Below the pieces are notes generated by a model. It was given only the letters and a program-made list of their open reading frames with translations. It was not told the origin of the DNA and ran no database searches. From assembly GCF_003096675.1 (NCBI RefSeq), contig NZ_QEKW01000013.1:1-64000 (forward strand): a stretch of DNA of 64,000 nt. The letters are read 5' to 3'. This document shows, piece after piece, positions 12,276 through 19,631 of this stretch. Position numbers and translations under genes: made by a program. The stretch's first letter is position 1, and each line of letters starts with the position of its first letter. This stretch comes from Actinomycetospora cinnamomea (GTDB taxonomy: Bacteria > Actinomycetota > Actinomycetes > Mycobacteriales > Pseudonocardiaceae).

Positions 12276-12761
12276 TCACGTCCCGGTGACGGTCGGCTCG
12301 GGGACCACCGTGATCGGGCAGGTCGCGTGCAGCACGCAGCCCAGACCCACCGATCCGAGGACGACGCTGCCGAATGCCCCGCGTCCGCGGTGCCCGACGA
12401 CAAGCTCGTCGGCGCGGCGGGCGATGTCGACCAGCTCCTCCGCCGCCCGCCCTGGTCGGGCCTCGACGGTGATCTCGGGCAGCGTGAGTTCGGCGGCCAT
12501 TCCCGAGGCCACCTCGTCGACCAGGCCCTGCGCGAGCTTCAGCGCCTCCCGGTGCAGGGTCGCGGCGTCGGGGATCGGCAGGTCCCCGGCAGCGCCCCAG
12601 CTCATGGCCGCCCACATCTCCGGCGGCTCGTAGGCGGCCACCGCCTGCACGCGGGCACCACGGCGCACCGCCGACCGGATCGCCTCCTGCAGGGCGTACC
12701 GCGAGCCCGTCGAGCCGTCGACGCCACAGACCACCACGCGCCGCGCCGCGTCCTCGGTCAT
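12276..12761 (-). CDS. Universal stress protein (UspA family)
   Basis: 161 residues. ATG 12761 follows GAGGAGG at good spacing. VVVCGVDGSTGSRYAL opens the domain; VVGHRGRGAFGSVVLGS is a full ATP loop; it ends CPITVVPEP. It is a close paralogue of the USP at 55790-56272: both share YEPPEMWAA/YDPPEVWAA and the block DELVVGHRGRGAFGSVVLGS. Divergent from the membrane operon at 12913. Confidence 0.9.
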   Translation of the reverse strand: MTEDAARRVVVCGVDGSTGSRYALQEAIRSAVRRGARVQAVAAYEPPEMWAAMSWGAAGDLPIPDAATLHREALKLAQGLVDEVASGMAAELTLPEITVEARPGRAAEELVDIARRADELVVGHRGRGAFGSVVLGSVGLGCVLHATCPITVVPEPTVTGT

Positions 12762-12841
12762 GTCCGCTGCCTCCTCGCTCGACCCTCCGCTGCCTCGCCC
12801 GACCCTGCCAGATACCCGGATCAGGGGCGTCCTCCTCCTCA

Positions 12842-12876
12842 GGGCCTCCGGACCGCTGGTGGGGGCGGTTGGACCC
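12842..12876. promoter_or_regulatory. Possible weak DosR-like tandem
   Basis: GGGCCTCCGGACCG (12842-12855) and GGGCGGTTGGACCC (12863-12876) each match only 7 of 10 fixed bases, but they start exactly 21 bp apart and lie between a USP gene and a divergent operon, the context of the better sites. Speculative. Confidence 0.2.
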
Positions 12877-12912
12877 TGACTCCGCGGGCCTCGCCGGCGA
12901 GATCCTGGGGAC

Positions 12913-13344
12913 ATGCGGAGGGAATCGACGGGCTCGGTGTGGGGTCCGTGGCTGCTGGGCTGGTGCGGCCTGCTCGTGCTGGCGCTGGCCAACGGCACGC
13001 TGCGGGCGTTGGTGATCCAGCCCCGGCTGGGCGAAACCGTCGCGCGGGCGCTCGCGACCGTGATCCTGCTCGCGGCGCTCACAGCCCTGGTGTGGTGGCT
13101 GCACCGGCGGCGCCCGATCCCGACCGCGCGGCAGGCGTGGGCGATCGGGGCGGCATGGGTGGCGATGACCCTGGCCTTCGAGTTCGGCTGGGGCGGGCTC
13201 GTCGCGGGCCTGCCGTGGTCGACGATGCTCGCCGACTACGACCTGACCGCCGGGCGCATCTGGATCCTCGTGCCGATCTGGACCGCGCTCGCGCCGGCCC
13301 TCGTGCGCCGGGCGCAGCACCGCGCGCCCGCGACCGCGCCGTGA
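12913..13344 (+). CDS. Four-helix integral membrane protein
   Basis: 143 residues from ATG 12913. Hydrophobic segments at about 12-32, 45-63, 75-98 and 108-125, with basic loops. No family recognised. Its stop overlaps the GTG of the next gene by 4 bp (GTGA), so 12913-15841 is a translationally coupled three-gene operon of membrane-associated proteins. Confidence 0.75.
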   Translation: MRRESTGSVWGPWLLGWCGLLVLALANGTLRALVIQPRLGETVARALATVILLAALTALVWWLHRRRPIPTARQAWAIGAAWVAMTLAFEFGWGGLVAGLPWSTMLADYDLTAGRIWILVPIWTALAPALVRRAQHRAPATAP

Positions 13345-14933
13345 CGGGCACCCCGGTGCTCACGGGCCCCGATCGGCGCGCCGCCGACGTCCCGGTACGG
13401 CCCGGAGCCCGAGTCGCGACCGTCGTGGCCCTCGCCGCGCTCGCCGGCTGGTTGACGGCGCTGACGATGCCGCGCGGACCGATCACGCCGGTGGGCGCGG
13501 TCGCGGCGATGGCCGTCGGTGTCGCCGTGGGCGTGGCCGCCGGCTACGTGCTGCGGTCGCGGTGGGCGATGCTCCTCGCACCGGTGGCGTTCGCCGTGGC
13601 CGTCGAGCTCGGCCGGGTCGGGGTCGTGGGCCCGACCGTGGACCGGCCGCAGGTCTCGACGTTCTTCGGGGTGCTCGTCCTGGTCCTCGGGCGCGGGTTC
13701 CATGCGCTGGTCCAGCTGCTGCCGATGGTGCTCGGGGTGGCGGTGGGGGTGGGGCTCGCACGCGGGCGCTCCGGCGCGTCCGCCCTCCGAGGGTGGCGCC
13801 GGGCGGCGCAGTGGGGGCGTCGCGGGATCGCGGCGGTGGTGGCGGTGGGGCTCGTCGCCCTCGCCGTGGTGCTGACCCGCCCCGGCACGACGGCGCCGAT
13901 CGTCGACGCCGCCGGCCGGCAGGTCTCGGGCAGCGTCGCCGAGCTCGCGACCGTGCGCCTCGGCGGGCACGACCAGACGGTCATGATCCGCGGGCGCGAC
14001 GCCACCGCTCCGGTGGTGCTCTACCTGGCCGGCGGTCCCGGGCAGAGCGACCTGGGCTACGCCCGGGCCTACATGACCGAGCTCGAGGACGACGTCGTGG
14101 TCGCGGTGTGGGACCAGCGCGGGACCGGCACCTCCTACGCGGCCCTCGACCCGACGGCCACCTGGACGCTGGACCGGGCGGTGGCCGACACCGTCGAGCT
14201 CGCGACGTACCTGCGTGACCGGTTCGGCCAGCAGAGGGTCTACCTGGTCGGCAACTCATGGGGCAGCACCCTCGGTGTCCTGGCCGTCCAGCGTCACCCC
14301 GAGCTGTTCGCCGCCTACGTCGGCACCGGGCAGATGGCCAGCCAGCTCGAGGCCGACCGGATCATCTACCGCCAGGTGCTCGACCTGGCCGCCCGCACGG
14401 GCGACACCGCGCTCGCCGAGCGGCTGCGGGCCGCGGGCCCGCCGCCATATCGCGACGTCTACGTCAACGCGATGCTCATCGACTACTACGACGCCATCGG
14501 TCCCTACCCCCGCACCGAGTACTTCCTGACCCAGGGCCCGGCCGGCATCGACGGCACCGGCGCCGAGGAGTACGGCCCGCTGGACAAGGTCAACAAGCTC
14601 AAGGCCATGATCGACATGGGCTCCGTGATGTACCCGCAGCTGCAGGGGGTCGACTTCCGCACCCAGGTGCCGCGACTGGAGGTGCCGGTCTACGTCGTCG
14701 CCGGCGGGCACGAACTGACGGCCCGTTCCGGGGCCGCCCGGGAGTGGTTCGACCGCCTGGAGGCCCCCGCGAAGCAGTGGATCACGTTCGAGGGCTCCGG
14801 GCACGTCCCGCACTTCGAGGAGTTCGGCCGCTTCCGGGAGGTCATCCGCGAGGTCGTGGGACGGCACGGGCCACCCGCCGGCGGACCGGCTCCCCCGGCG
14901 ACAGCGCCGCCGGGAGGGGTGGGGCGCCCGTGA
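13341..14933 (+). CDS. Membrane-anchored alpha/beta hydrolase, proline iminopeptidase-like
   Basis: 530 residues from GTG 13341. The first 180 residues hold about five transmembrane helices; residues about 195-515 are an alpha/beta hydrolase of the S33 type: oxyanion block YLAGGPGQSD, DQRGTGTSY, the nucleophile elbow GNSWGSTLG, and the terminal histidine in GSGHVPHFEEF. S33 peptidases cleave N-terminal proline or small acyl groups; with the multi-helix anchor the true substrate may be membrane-near. Coupled by 4-bp overlaps to both neighbours. The C-terminus ends in a Pro/Gly-rich tail. Confidence 0.85.
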   Translation: MTGTPVLTGPDRRAADVPVRPGARVATVVALAALAGWLTALTMPRGPITPVGAVAAMAVGVAVGVAAGYVLRSRWAMLLAPVAFAVAVELGRVGVVGPTVDRPQVSTFFGVLVLVLGRGFHALVQLLPMVLGVAVGVGLARGRSGASALRGWRRAAQWGRRGIAAVVAVGLVALAVVLTRPGTTAPIVDAAGRQVSGSVAELATVRLGGHDQTVMIRGRDATAPVVLYLAGGPGQSDLGYARAYMTELEDDVVVAVWDQRGTGTSYAALDPTATWTLDRAVADTVELATYLRDRFGQQRVYLVGNSWGSTLGVLAVQRHPELFAAYVGTGQMASQLEADRIIYRQVLDLAARTGDTALAERLRAAGPPPYRDVYVNAMLIDYYDAIGPYPRTEYFLTQGPAGIDGTGAEEYGPLDKVNKLKAMIDMGSVMYPQLQGVDFRTQVPRLEVPVYVVAGGHELTARSGAAREWFDRLEAPAKQWITFEGSGHVPHFEEFGRFREVIREVVGRHGPPAGGPAPPATAPPGGVGRP

Positions 14934-15841
14934 CGCCCGGAGCCCGCCGGGCGGTGACTGTGCTGACCCTGCTCGCGGCCGCCCTCGCGGCCGGGGCCGC
15001 GACCGCGGGGCTCGCCGTGGGCGGCGGCCCGGGCCGGCAGGTGGTCGTGACACCTCGCGGCGTGCCCGTGGTGCTGGACGGCACCGGCCTGTACCGGTGG
15101 AGCGGTGTCTTCGCCGCGGCCGGACAGCGGGGCACCGACCTGGTCGTCCTCGTGCTGGTGGTGCCCCTGCTGGTGATCGCTCTCGTGGCGGCGCGCCGCG
15201 GATCGGTGCGGGCGAGGCTGCTGCTGGTCGGCCTGCTCGTCGTCGTGGTCTACGTCCACGGCAGCATCGTCGCGGGCACCATCGCCTACACCCCCCTCTA
15301 CGTCGTGTCCGTCCTCGTCGTGCCCACCGCCGGCACCGCCGTCGCCGTGCTCGTCGCCGGGATCGCCCGGCACGAGCCGCTCCTGCGGCCGGGCGTACCG
15401 CGACGCGGGCCGGGCCTGTTCCTGCTCGCCAGTGCGCTGGTGACCGTGGTCGTGTGGGGCGTGCCGCTGGTCGTGGCCGCCGCGACCGGCACCGTCCCGG
15501 CCCGCACCGACCTGGCCGCGGCCCCGGTCACCCTCGGGCTCGACCTGGCCGTGATCACGCCGCTGGTCTCGCTGGCCGCCGTCCTGCTGCTGCGGGGGGC
15601 ACCGCAGGCGCTCCTGCTCGCGGTCCCGCTGCTGGTGCTCGAGATCTCGCTGGCGCCGGTGATCACCGCGCAGACCGCGTCCCAGCTCGCGTCCGGGGTC
15701 CGGCTCGAGGCCGCCGAGGTCGCCGGGCCGATCGGGGGGTTCGCGGTCCTCGCCCTGGGTGCCGCGATCACGCTCGTCGCGCTCCTGCGCGCGCCGTCCC
15801 CGTCGCCCTTGACCTCGCCGCAACCAGCCTCCGCCGCGTGA
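14930..15841 (+). CDS. Polytopic membrane protein
   Basis: 303 residues from GTG 14930, overlapping the hydrolase stop by 4 bp. N-terminal hydrophobic segment 8-30, then an extracytoplasmic-looking stretch (about 32-60), then roughly six more helices to residue 290. No motif recognised. Its coupling to the hydrolase suggests a shared membrane function. Confidence 0.75.
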   Translation: MTPGARRAVTVLTLLAAALAAGAATAGLAVGGGPGRQVVVTPRGVPVVLDGTGLYRWSGVFAAAGQRGTDLVVLVLVVPLLVIALVAARRGSVRARLLLVGLLVVVVYVHGSIVAGTIAYTPLYVVSVLVVPTAGTAVAVLVAGIARHEPLLRPGVPRRGPGLFLLASALVTVVVWGVPLVVAAATGTVPARTDLAAAPVTLGLDLAVITPLVSLAAVLLLRGAPQALLLAVPLLVLEISLAPVITAQTASQLASGVRLEAAEVAGPIGGFAVLALGAAITLVALLRAPSPSPLTSPQPASAA

Positions 15842-15919
15842 TCCGCTGCTCGACCTCCTGCCGCCACGCGCCGCCTCGAGCTGGGCCCGGCCGACCCGGC
15901 GTGATCGCTCCGACGATGG

Positions 15920-16381
15920 TCAGCGTGCCGTGGTCGGGGCCGGCTGCCCAGGCTGCTCCGGTGCGGGCAGCACCCCACCTCTTCCGGCGCCCGGCTCATC
16001 GCTCCGGCGCTCCGGGGCATCGTCGGCCGGGGCGAGCACGAGGTAGACGATCATCCCGACGAGGCCGAAGCTCAGCAGGCCGGTCACCAGCAGCACGATC
16101 AGCAGCGCCGTGTTGGACAGGCCGGCGGCGTCGAGGACCGCACCGATCCAGGCGATGAACTGCGTCAATGCGGCGGCGAGCAGCACCAGCGCGCCCAGCA
16201 CCGTCAGGACGAGGGCCACCCAGGCCGCCGGCGTGGAGCGCACGCCGACGACGTCAGGTCCGCGCATGACGAAGACCCCGCCGCCCCACGCCAGCCCGCC
16301 GGCGACCAACAGCACCACGAACCCTCCGACGGCGCCGACGAGGCTCCCGACGAACAGCTGCGTGACGAGTCGCTTGGACAC
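15920..16381 (-). CDS. Small membrane protein with a charged C-terminal tail
   Basis: 153 residues from GTG 16381, with GGGGGA upstream. Three hydrophobic segments (about 8-32, 52-75 and 90-115) followed by a hydrophilic Pro/Ala/Arg-rich tail. No known family. Convergent with the operon ending at 15841. Confidence 0.7.
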   Translation of the reverse strand: MSKRLVTQLFVGSLVGAVGGFVVLLVAGGLAWGGGVFVMRGPDVVGVRSTPAAWVALVLTVLGALVLLAAALTQFIAWIGAVLDAAGLSNTALLIVLLVTGLLSFGLVGMIVYLVLAPADDAPERRSDEPGAGRGGVLPAPEQPGQPAPTTAR

Positions 16382-16513
16382 GGATCCCCCAGTCTCCGGT
16401 GGAGAGGTGAGCGTGCGCCGCGGCGCGGAGGGTCACCAGGGCCAAAGGACAGGGGCGGCCTCGGCCACAAGGTCCCGTGCCGGGCCCGCATCACGAAGGT
16501 CGTGAGACGGCAC

Positions 16514-16666
16514 ATGGCTCGTCGAGCCAAGTGCTCGGAGTGTGGTACTTCGTTGATCTCGGCCGACGTCCTCATGGACGACCAGGTCCTCGAAGTGCCG
16601 TGGGAGTTCGGAGCTGGTTACCACAGCGCGCAGCGCTGCCAGCTTCTCCGAGCCGCGACGCGCTGA
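16514..16666 (+). CDS. Possible small zinc-ribbon-like protein
   Basis: A 50-codon frame beginning MARRAKCSECGTSLISADVL and ending in a block with a further cysteine (YHSAQRCQLLRAATR). The CxxC knuckle and the single extra cysteine suggest a truncated or dimeric zinc ribbon. The ribosome site is weak. The codon use looks less GC-extreme than the neighbours. Confidence 0.35.
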   Translation: MARRAKCSECGTSLISADVLMDDQVLEVPWEFGAGYHSAQRCQLLRAATR

Positions 16667-16797
16667 CGCAGGAGGCGAAGCGTTCGCCGCCTCCGCACCG
16701 CCGCGACCTCTGGGCAGGGCGCTCGCGGCGACGAGATGGTGCGGCCCCGCCCGTTCGAGCCGGCGGCGCGCTCGTCCGAGGCACGGAGCCGCAGAGA

Positions 16798-16835
16798 AGG
16801 CCCTGGTGAGCTGTGTTCTCAACCGACCAGGGCCT
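16798..16835. terminator. Intergenic hairpin
   Basis: AGGCCCTGGT (16798-16807) and ACCAGGGCCT (16826-16835) pair perfectly over 10 bp with an 18-base loop. It lies 217 bp beyond the stop of the minus-strand gene at 17053 and 131 bp beyond the small plus-strand ORF. Which transcript it ends, if any, is unclear. Confidence 0.4.
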
Positions 16836-17052
16836 GAAGCCGGCGCCGAGTACGGACGAGCTCGTGGGCCCAGGCGCGGGCTTCGCCCGGACCTCGGCCC
16901 GGGGGACGTCTGCAGCCTTCACGTCGAGGTCGGCGCCCCTTCTCGGTGAGCCCTCTTCGTACGACTCGGCCGCTCCCTCGCTGTCTACGTCGGGTGCGGC
17001 GAACGGGCACAGGGCCGGGCGACCCGCGCGACACCGCGGTCCCTCCGACGCG

Positions 17053-17841
17053 CTACCGGTTCTGCCGGCCCTTCGAAGCGTCGGCTCGCAGCTTCGGGCT
17101 GTCCTCGGCGCTCTCCTCGGTGGGTGACGGCGTCGCCGGCCGGGTGTTCCGCTCGACGCTGCGGTCCCTGTGCCTCACCCAACCGACGAGCGCCAGCGAC
17201 GCCACGCCCAGGGCGAAGAAGGGGATGTCGGGCACGTACAACAGCGCGACCATCGCGGCACCGACGAACACGGCGTAGGCGGTCAACAGGTGGAACAGCT
17301 GACGGCCGCCGGCGGGATAGACGAGGAAGAGCAGGCTCAACGCAACCATCGTCGTCGGGCACCCCATCAACCCGTAGGCGCCGAACAGCAGTTCGGCCGG
17401 GTCGAACACGAGACGGACCCCATAGATGTACGGCGGGTACCAGAACCCCCAGACCGCCAGGGGGACGGCGACGAGCAGGCGCCACTTCTCGATGTGCCGG
17501 AAGTCGAGGTCCAACGTCGGCGCCCGGAGCTCCCGCAGCCATTGGAGGGCGATGACCAGCAGGAACACCGGGGTCGCGCCGTACACCGCGAGGGCGACGG
17601 CGCCCATCCGCTCGTAGAGCTCGACGCTGACCCAGATGCCGACGAACCCGACCAACCAGAGGTAGTCGAGCGCGAAATAGGCCGCGAACAACCTGCGGTA
17701 CCGGTTGCCGTACCGGATGACCAGGTAGACCACGACGACGGCCGCCAGGTGCCAGAACAGCGCCACCCACGCGAATGCGACGCGGTCCTCCCCCACCAAC
17801 TGCCCCAAGGTCTTCCCGAACTCGATGCCGAACGGATCCAT
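17053..17841 (-). CDS. DUF6064-like integral membrane protein
   Basis: 262 residues from ATG 17841. About seven to eight hydrophobic segments. The block GAYGLMGCPTTMVALSLLFL near residue 165 and the pattern around it (aromatic YPPYIYG before it, a final helix pair after it) match my memory of DUF6064 membrane proteins, whose function is unknown. The C-terminal 35 residues are charged and cytosolic. Family assignment is moderate. Confidence 0.7.
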   Translation of the reverse strand: MDPFGIEFGKTLGQLVGEDRVAFAWVALFWHLAAVVVVYLVIRYGNRYRRLFAAYFALDYLWLVGFVGIWVSVELYERMGAVALAVYGATPVFLLVIALQWLRELRAPTLDLDFRHIEKWRLLVAVPLAVWGFWYPPYIYGVRLVFDPAELLFGAYGLMGCPTTMVALSLLFLVYPAGGRQLFHLLTAYAVFVGAAMVALLYVPDIPFFALGVASLALVGWVRHRDRSVERNTRPATPSPTEESAEDSPKLRADASKGRQNR

Positions 17842-18136
17842 GAGAGCCTTCCTCCCGACCGGGCGCTCGTCATCGCACGGAGCCGATGCCCTCAGCTCCA
17901 GGGTGTGCCGCGGCGAGGGTTCGCCGGAGAGGCGAAGGACCCGCAGGCCGGGACCGACCGGGCGGCCCCGACCAGCGCCGGCGACGAGGAGGCCTCCGCC
18001 GTCACCGGACCAGCGACCCACCCGGCGCGCGGCGGCGGGCCGATCGTCCCGCCCCCCAGGGGCACTTCGTGCCTGGCGGGCGCCGCCCCGGCGCGCGGAT
18101 CGTCGGGAGCAGATGACGAGGAGCGAGGAGACCGGC

Positions 18137-18559
18137 ATGGACACGTGCCGCGAGACCGAGGCACTGCCGGTGACCGAGTGCTGGACACGGCTCGCTTCGG
18201 TGCCGGTGGGACGGCTGGTGTTCACCGAGAGGGCACTCCCGGCGGTGCACCCCGTGAACTTCCTGGTGCACGGACGGTCCGTCATCATCCGCACCGGTCC
18301 CGGCACCAAGCTCGACGCCGCCCGCCGTGGCGACGTCGTCGCGTTCGAGGCCGACCACATCGATCCCGGGTCCCGGACGGGGTGGAGCGTGCTGGTCGTC
18401 GGGCACGCCGCGGTCGTCGGCGACGTCGACCGGCTCGTCGCGGTCCTCGACCCCCAGCACCGCCCCTGGGTCCGCGGGCGCGGCATCCACGTGATCGAGG
18501 TCTGCGGGGAGCGCGTCACGGGCCGCCGGCTCGTCCTCGACCGGAACCCGGCCGCGTGA
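18137..18559 (+). CDS. Pyridoxamine 5'-phosphate oxidase-like flavin/F420-binding protein
   Basis: 140 residues, one split-barrel domain. The opening CWTRLASVPVGRLVFTERALPAVHPVNFLV and the later block VAFEADHIDPGSRTGWSVLVVGHAAVV are typical of the small PNPOx-like proteins that accompany DosR regulons. Start ATG 18137 follows GAGGAG; an in-frame ATG at 18113 is less well placed. It lies 55 bp before the nitroreductase at 18615. Closest paralogue here is 49313-49741. Likely binds FMN or F420; substrate unknown. Confidence 0.85.
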   Translation: MDTCRETEALPVTECWTRLASVPVGRLVFTERALPAVHPVNFLVHGRSVIIRTGPGTKLDAARRGDVVAFEADHIDPGSRTGWSVLVVGHAAVVGDVDRLVAVLDPQHRPWVRGRGIHVIEVCGERVTGRRLVLDRNPAA

Positions 18560-18614
18560 GCGCCCGCTCGCCGGCGGTCGACCCGGAGGCCCCTCACCCG
18601 ACAGGAGGTCCTCG

Positions 18615-19631
18615 GTGACGGTCAGCCGCGACCCTGCCGCCCGGGAGGCGGTCCTCGCCGCGCTCGAGGGCGCGCTGCGCGCACCATCGGAGCACAACAC
18701 CCAGCCCTGGCGATGGACGCTGCTGCCCGACCGCCTCGAGCTGGCGGTGGACCCGCACCGGCGGCTGCCGTTCACCGACGAGCGCGGCGAGGGGGCGCTG
18801 CTCGCCTGCGGCGCCGCGCTGCACCACCTGCGTATCGGCCTCGCCGTCCGCGGCTGGACCCCTCTGGTCAGGCTCGACCGGGAGGGCCCGCCGCAGCGCC
18901 GGGTGGCGGAGGTGGGCTGGGAGCCGGCCGACACCGTCCCTGACGACGCGCGCCGGCACGCCGCGGCGATCGAGCGCCGCCGCACCGACCGCCGCCGCTT
19001 CGGCGCCGATCCCGTCGACCCCGCCGTCCTCGACGAGCTCGCCCGGGTCGCGCGGGCCTTCGACGGCGCCGTGCACGTCGTCGCCGGCCGTGCTCGCCGC
19101 ACCGTGGTCGAGGCCATGCGGGACGCCGCGCTCCTCCAGCTCGAACGGCCCGGGTACGCGGCGGAGCTGCAGCGGTGGACGCACCGCTACGTGGGTGGAG
19201 CCGACGGGCTCCCCCACGGCGTCCGCCTGAGCGAACCGCACCTCTACGACGACCTCGTCCTGCGGTGGTTCCCCGGTGGGGGCCTCGACCAGCCCCACGG
19301 CGGGTCCGACCACGAGGACGCCTCCACCCTGCTCGTCCTGTCCGCCCACGGCCATGACACGGCCTCGGTCGTGCGGGCGGGCGAGGCGATGAGCGCGGTC
19401 CTCCTCGAGGTGACGGCGCACGACCTGGCCGCGACACCGGTCACCCAGGTCCTCGAGGTCGACGAGACCCGCGAGCGCGTCAGCGAGGTCGCCGGGGGCC
19501 ACCCGGTCGTCGTCCTGCGCGTCGGCCGGCCCGTCCCGGAGGCACCGCCACCCCCGCGAACCCCGCGCCGGGACCTCGCCTCGGTCCTGATCGACCGCTC
19601 CGCCGCGCCCGACGAGCAGGCCGCCCGATGA
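18615..19631 (+). CDS. Acg-type nitroreductase-family flavoprotein
   Basis: 338 residues. GTG 18615 is preceded by an optimal ACAGGAGG. The motif RAPSEHNTQPWRWTL (residues about 22-36) defines the Acg branch; EAMSAVLLEVTAHDLAATP near residue 258 is the second conserved helix. Same family as 2686 but only moderately alike. It overlaps the GH65 gene by 4 bp (ATGA), so the two are translationally coupled. In M. tuberculosis the DosR gene set likewise places redox flavoproteins near a GH65-containing gene (otsB1 locus). Confidence 0.9.
   Translation: MTVSRDPAAREAVLAALEGALRAPSEHNTQPWRWTLLPDRLELAVDPHRRLPFTDERGEGALLACGAALHHLRIGLAVRGWTPLVRLDREGPPQRRVAEVGWEPADTVPDDARRHAAAIERRRTDRRRFGADPVDPAVLDELARVARAFDGAVHVVAGRARRTVVEAMRDAALLQLERPGYAAELQRWTHRYVGGADGLPHGVRLSEPHLYDDLVLRWFPGGGLDQPHGGSDHEDASTLLVLSAHGHDTASVVRAGEAMSAVLLEVTAHDLAATPVTQVLEVDETRERVSEVAGGHPVVVLRVGRPVPEAPPPPRTPRRDLASVLIDRSAAPDEQAAR

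Larger units (their letters stand above)
16382..17052. other. Sparsely coding region
   Basis: 671 bp with no long convincing frame and visibly lower G+C than its surroundings between about 16450 and 16620. It contains a possible 50-codon zinc-ribbon ORF (16514-16666) and a 10-bp hairpin (16798-16835). It could be the remains of a degraded gene or mobile element; nothing is recognisable as a transposase. Confidence 0.4.

Noticed and set aside
16813-17127. A 104-codon plus-strand frame
   Set aside because: Ser/Ala/Gly low complexity, no ribosome site, overlaps the end of the DUF6064-like gene.
17929-17963. GAGGCGAAGGACCC and GGGACCGACCGGGC, 21 bp apart, as a DosR-like pair
   Set aside because: Only 7/10 and 6/10 matches and far from either flanking start; not strong enough even with the spacing.
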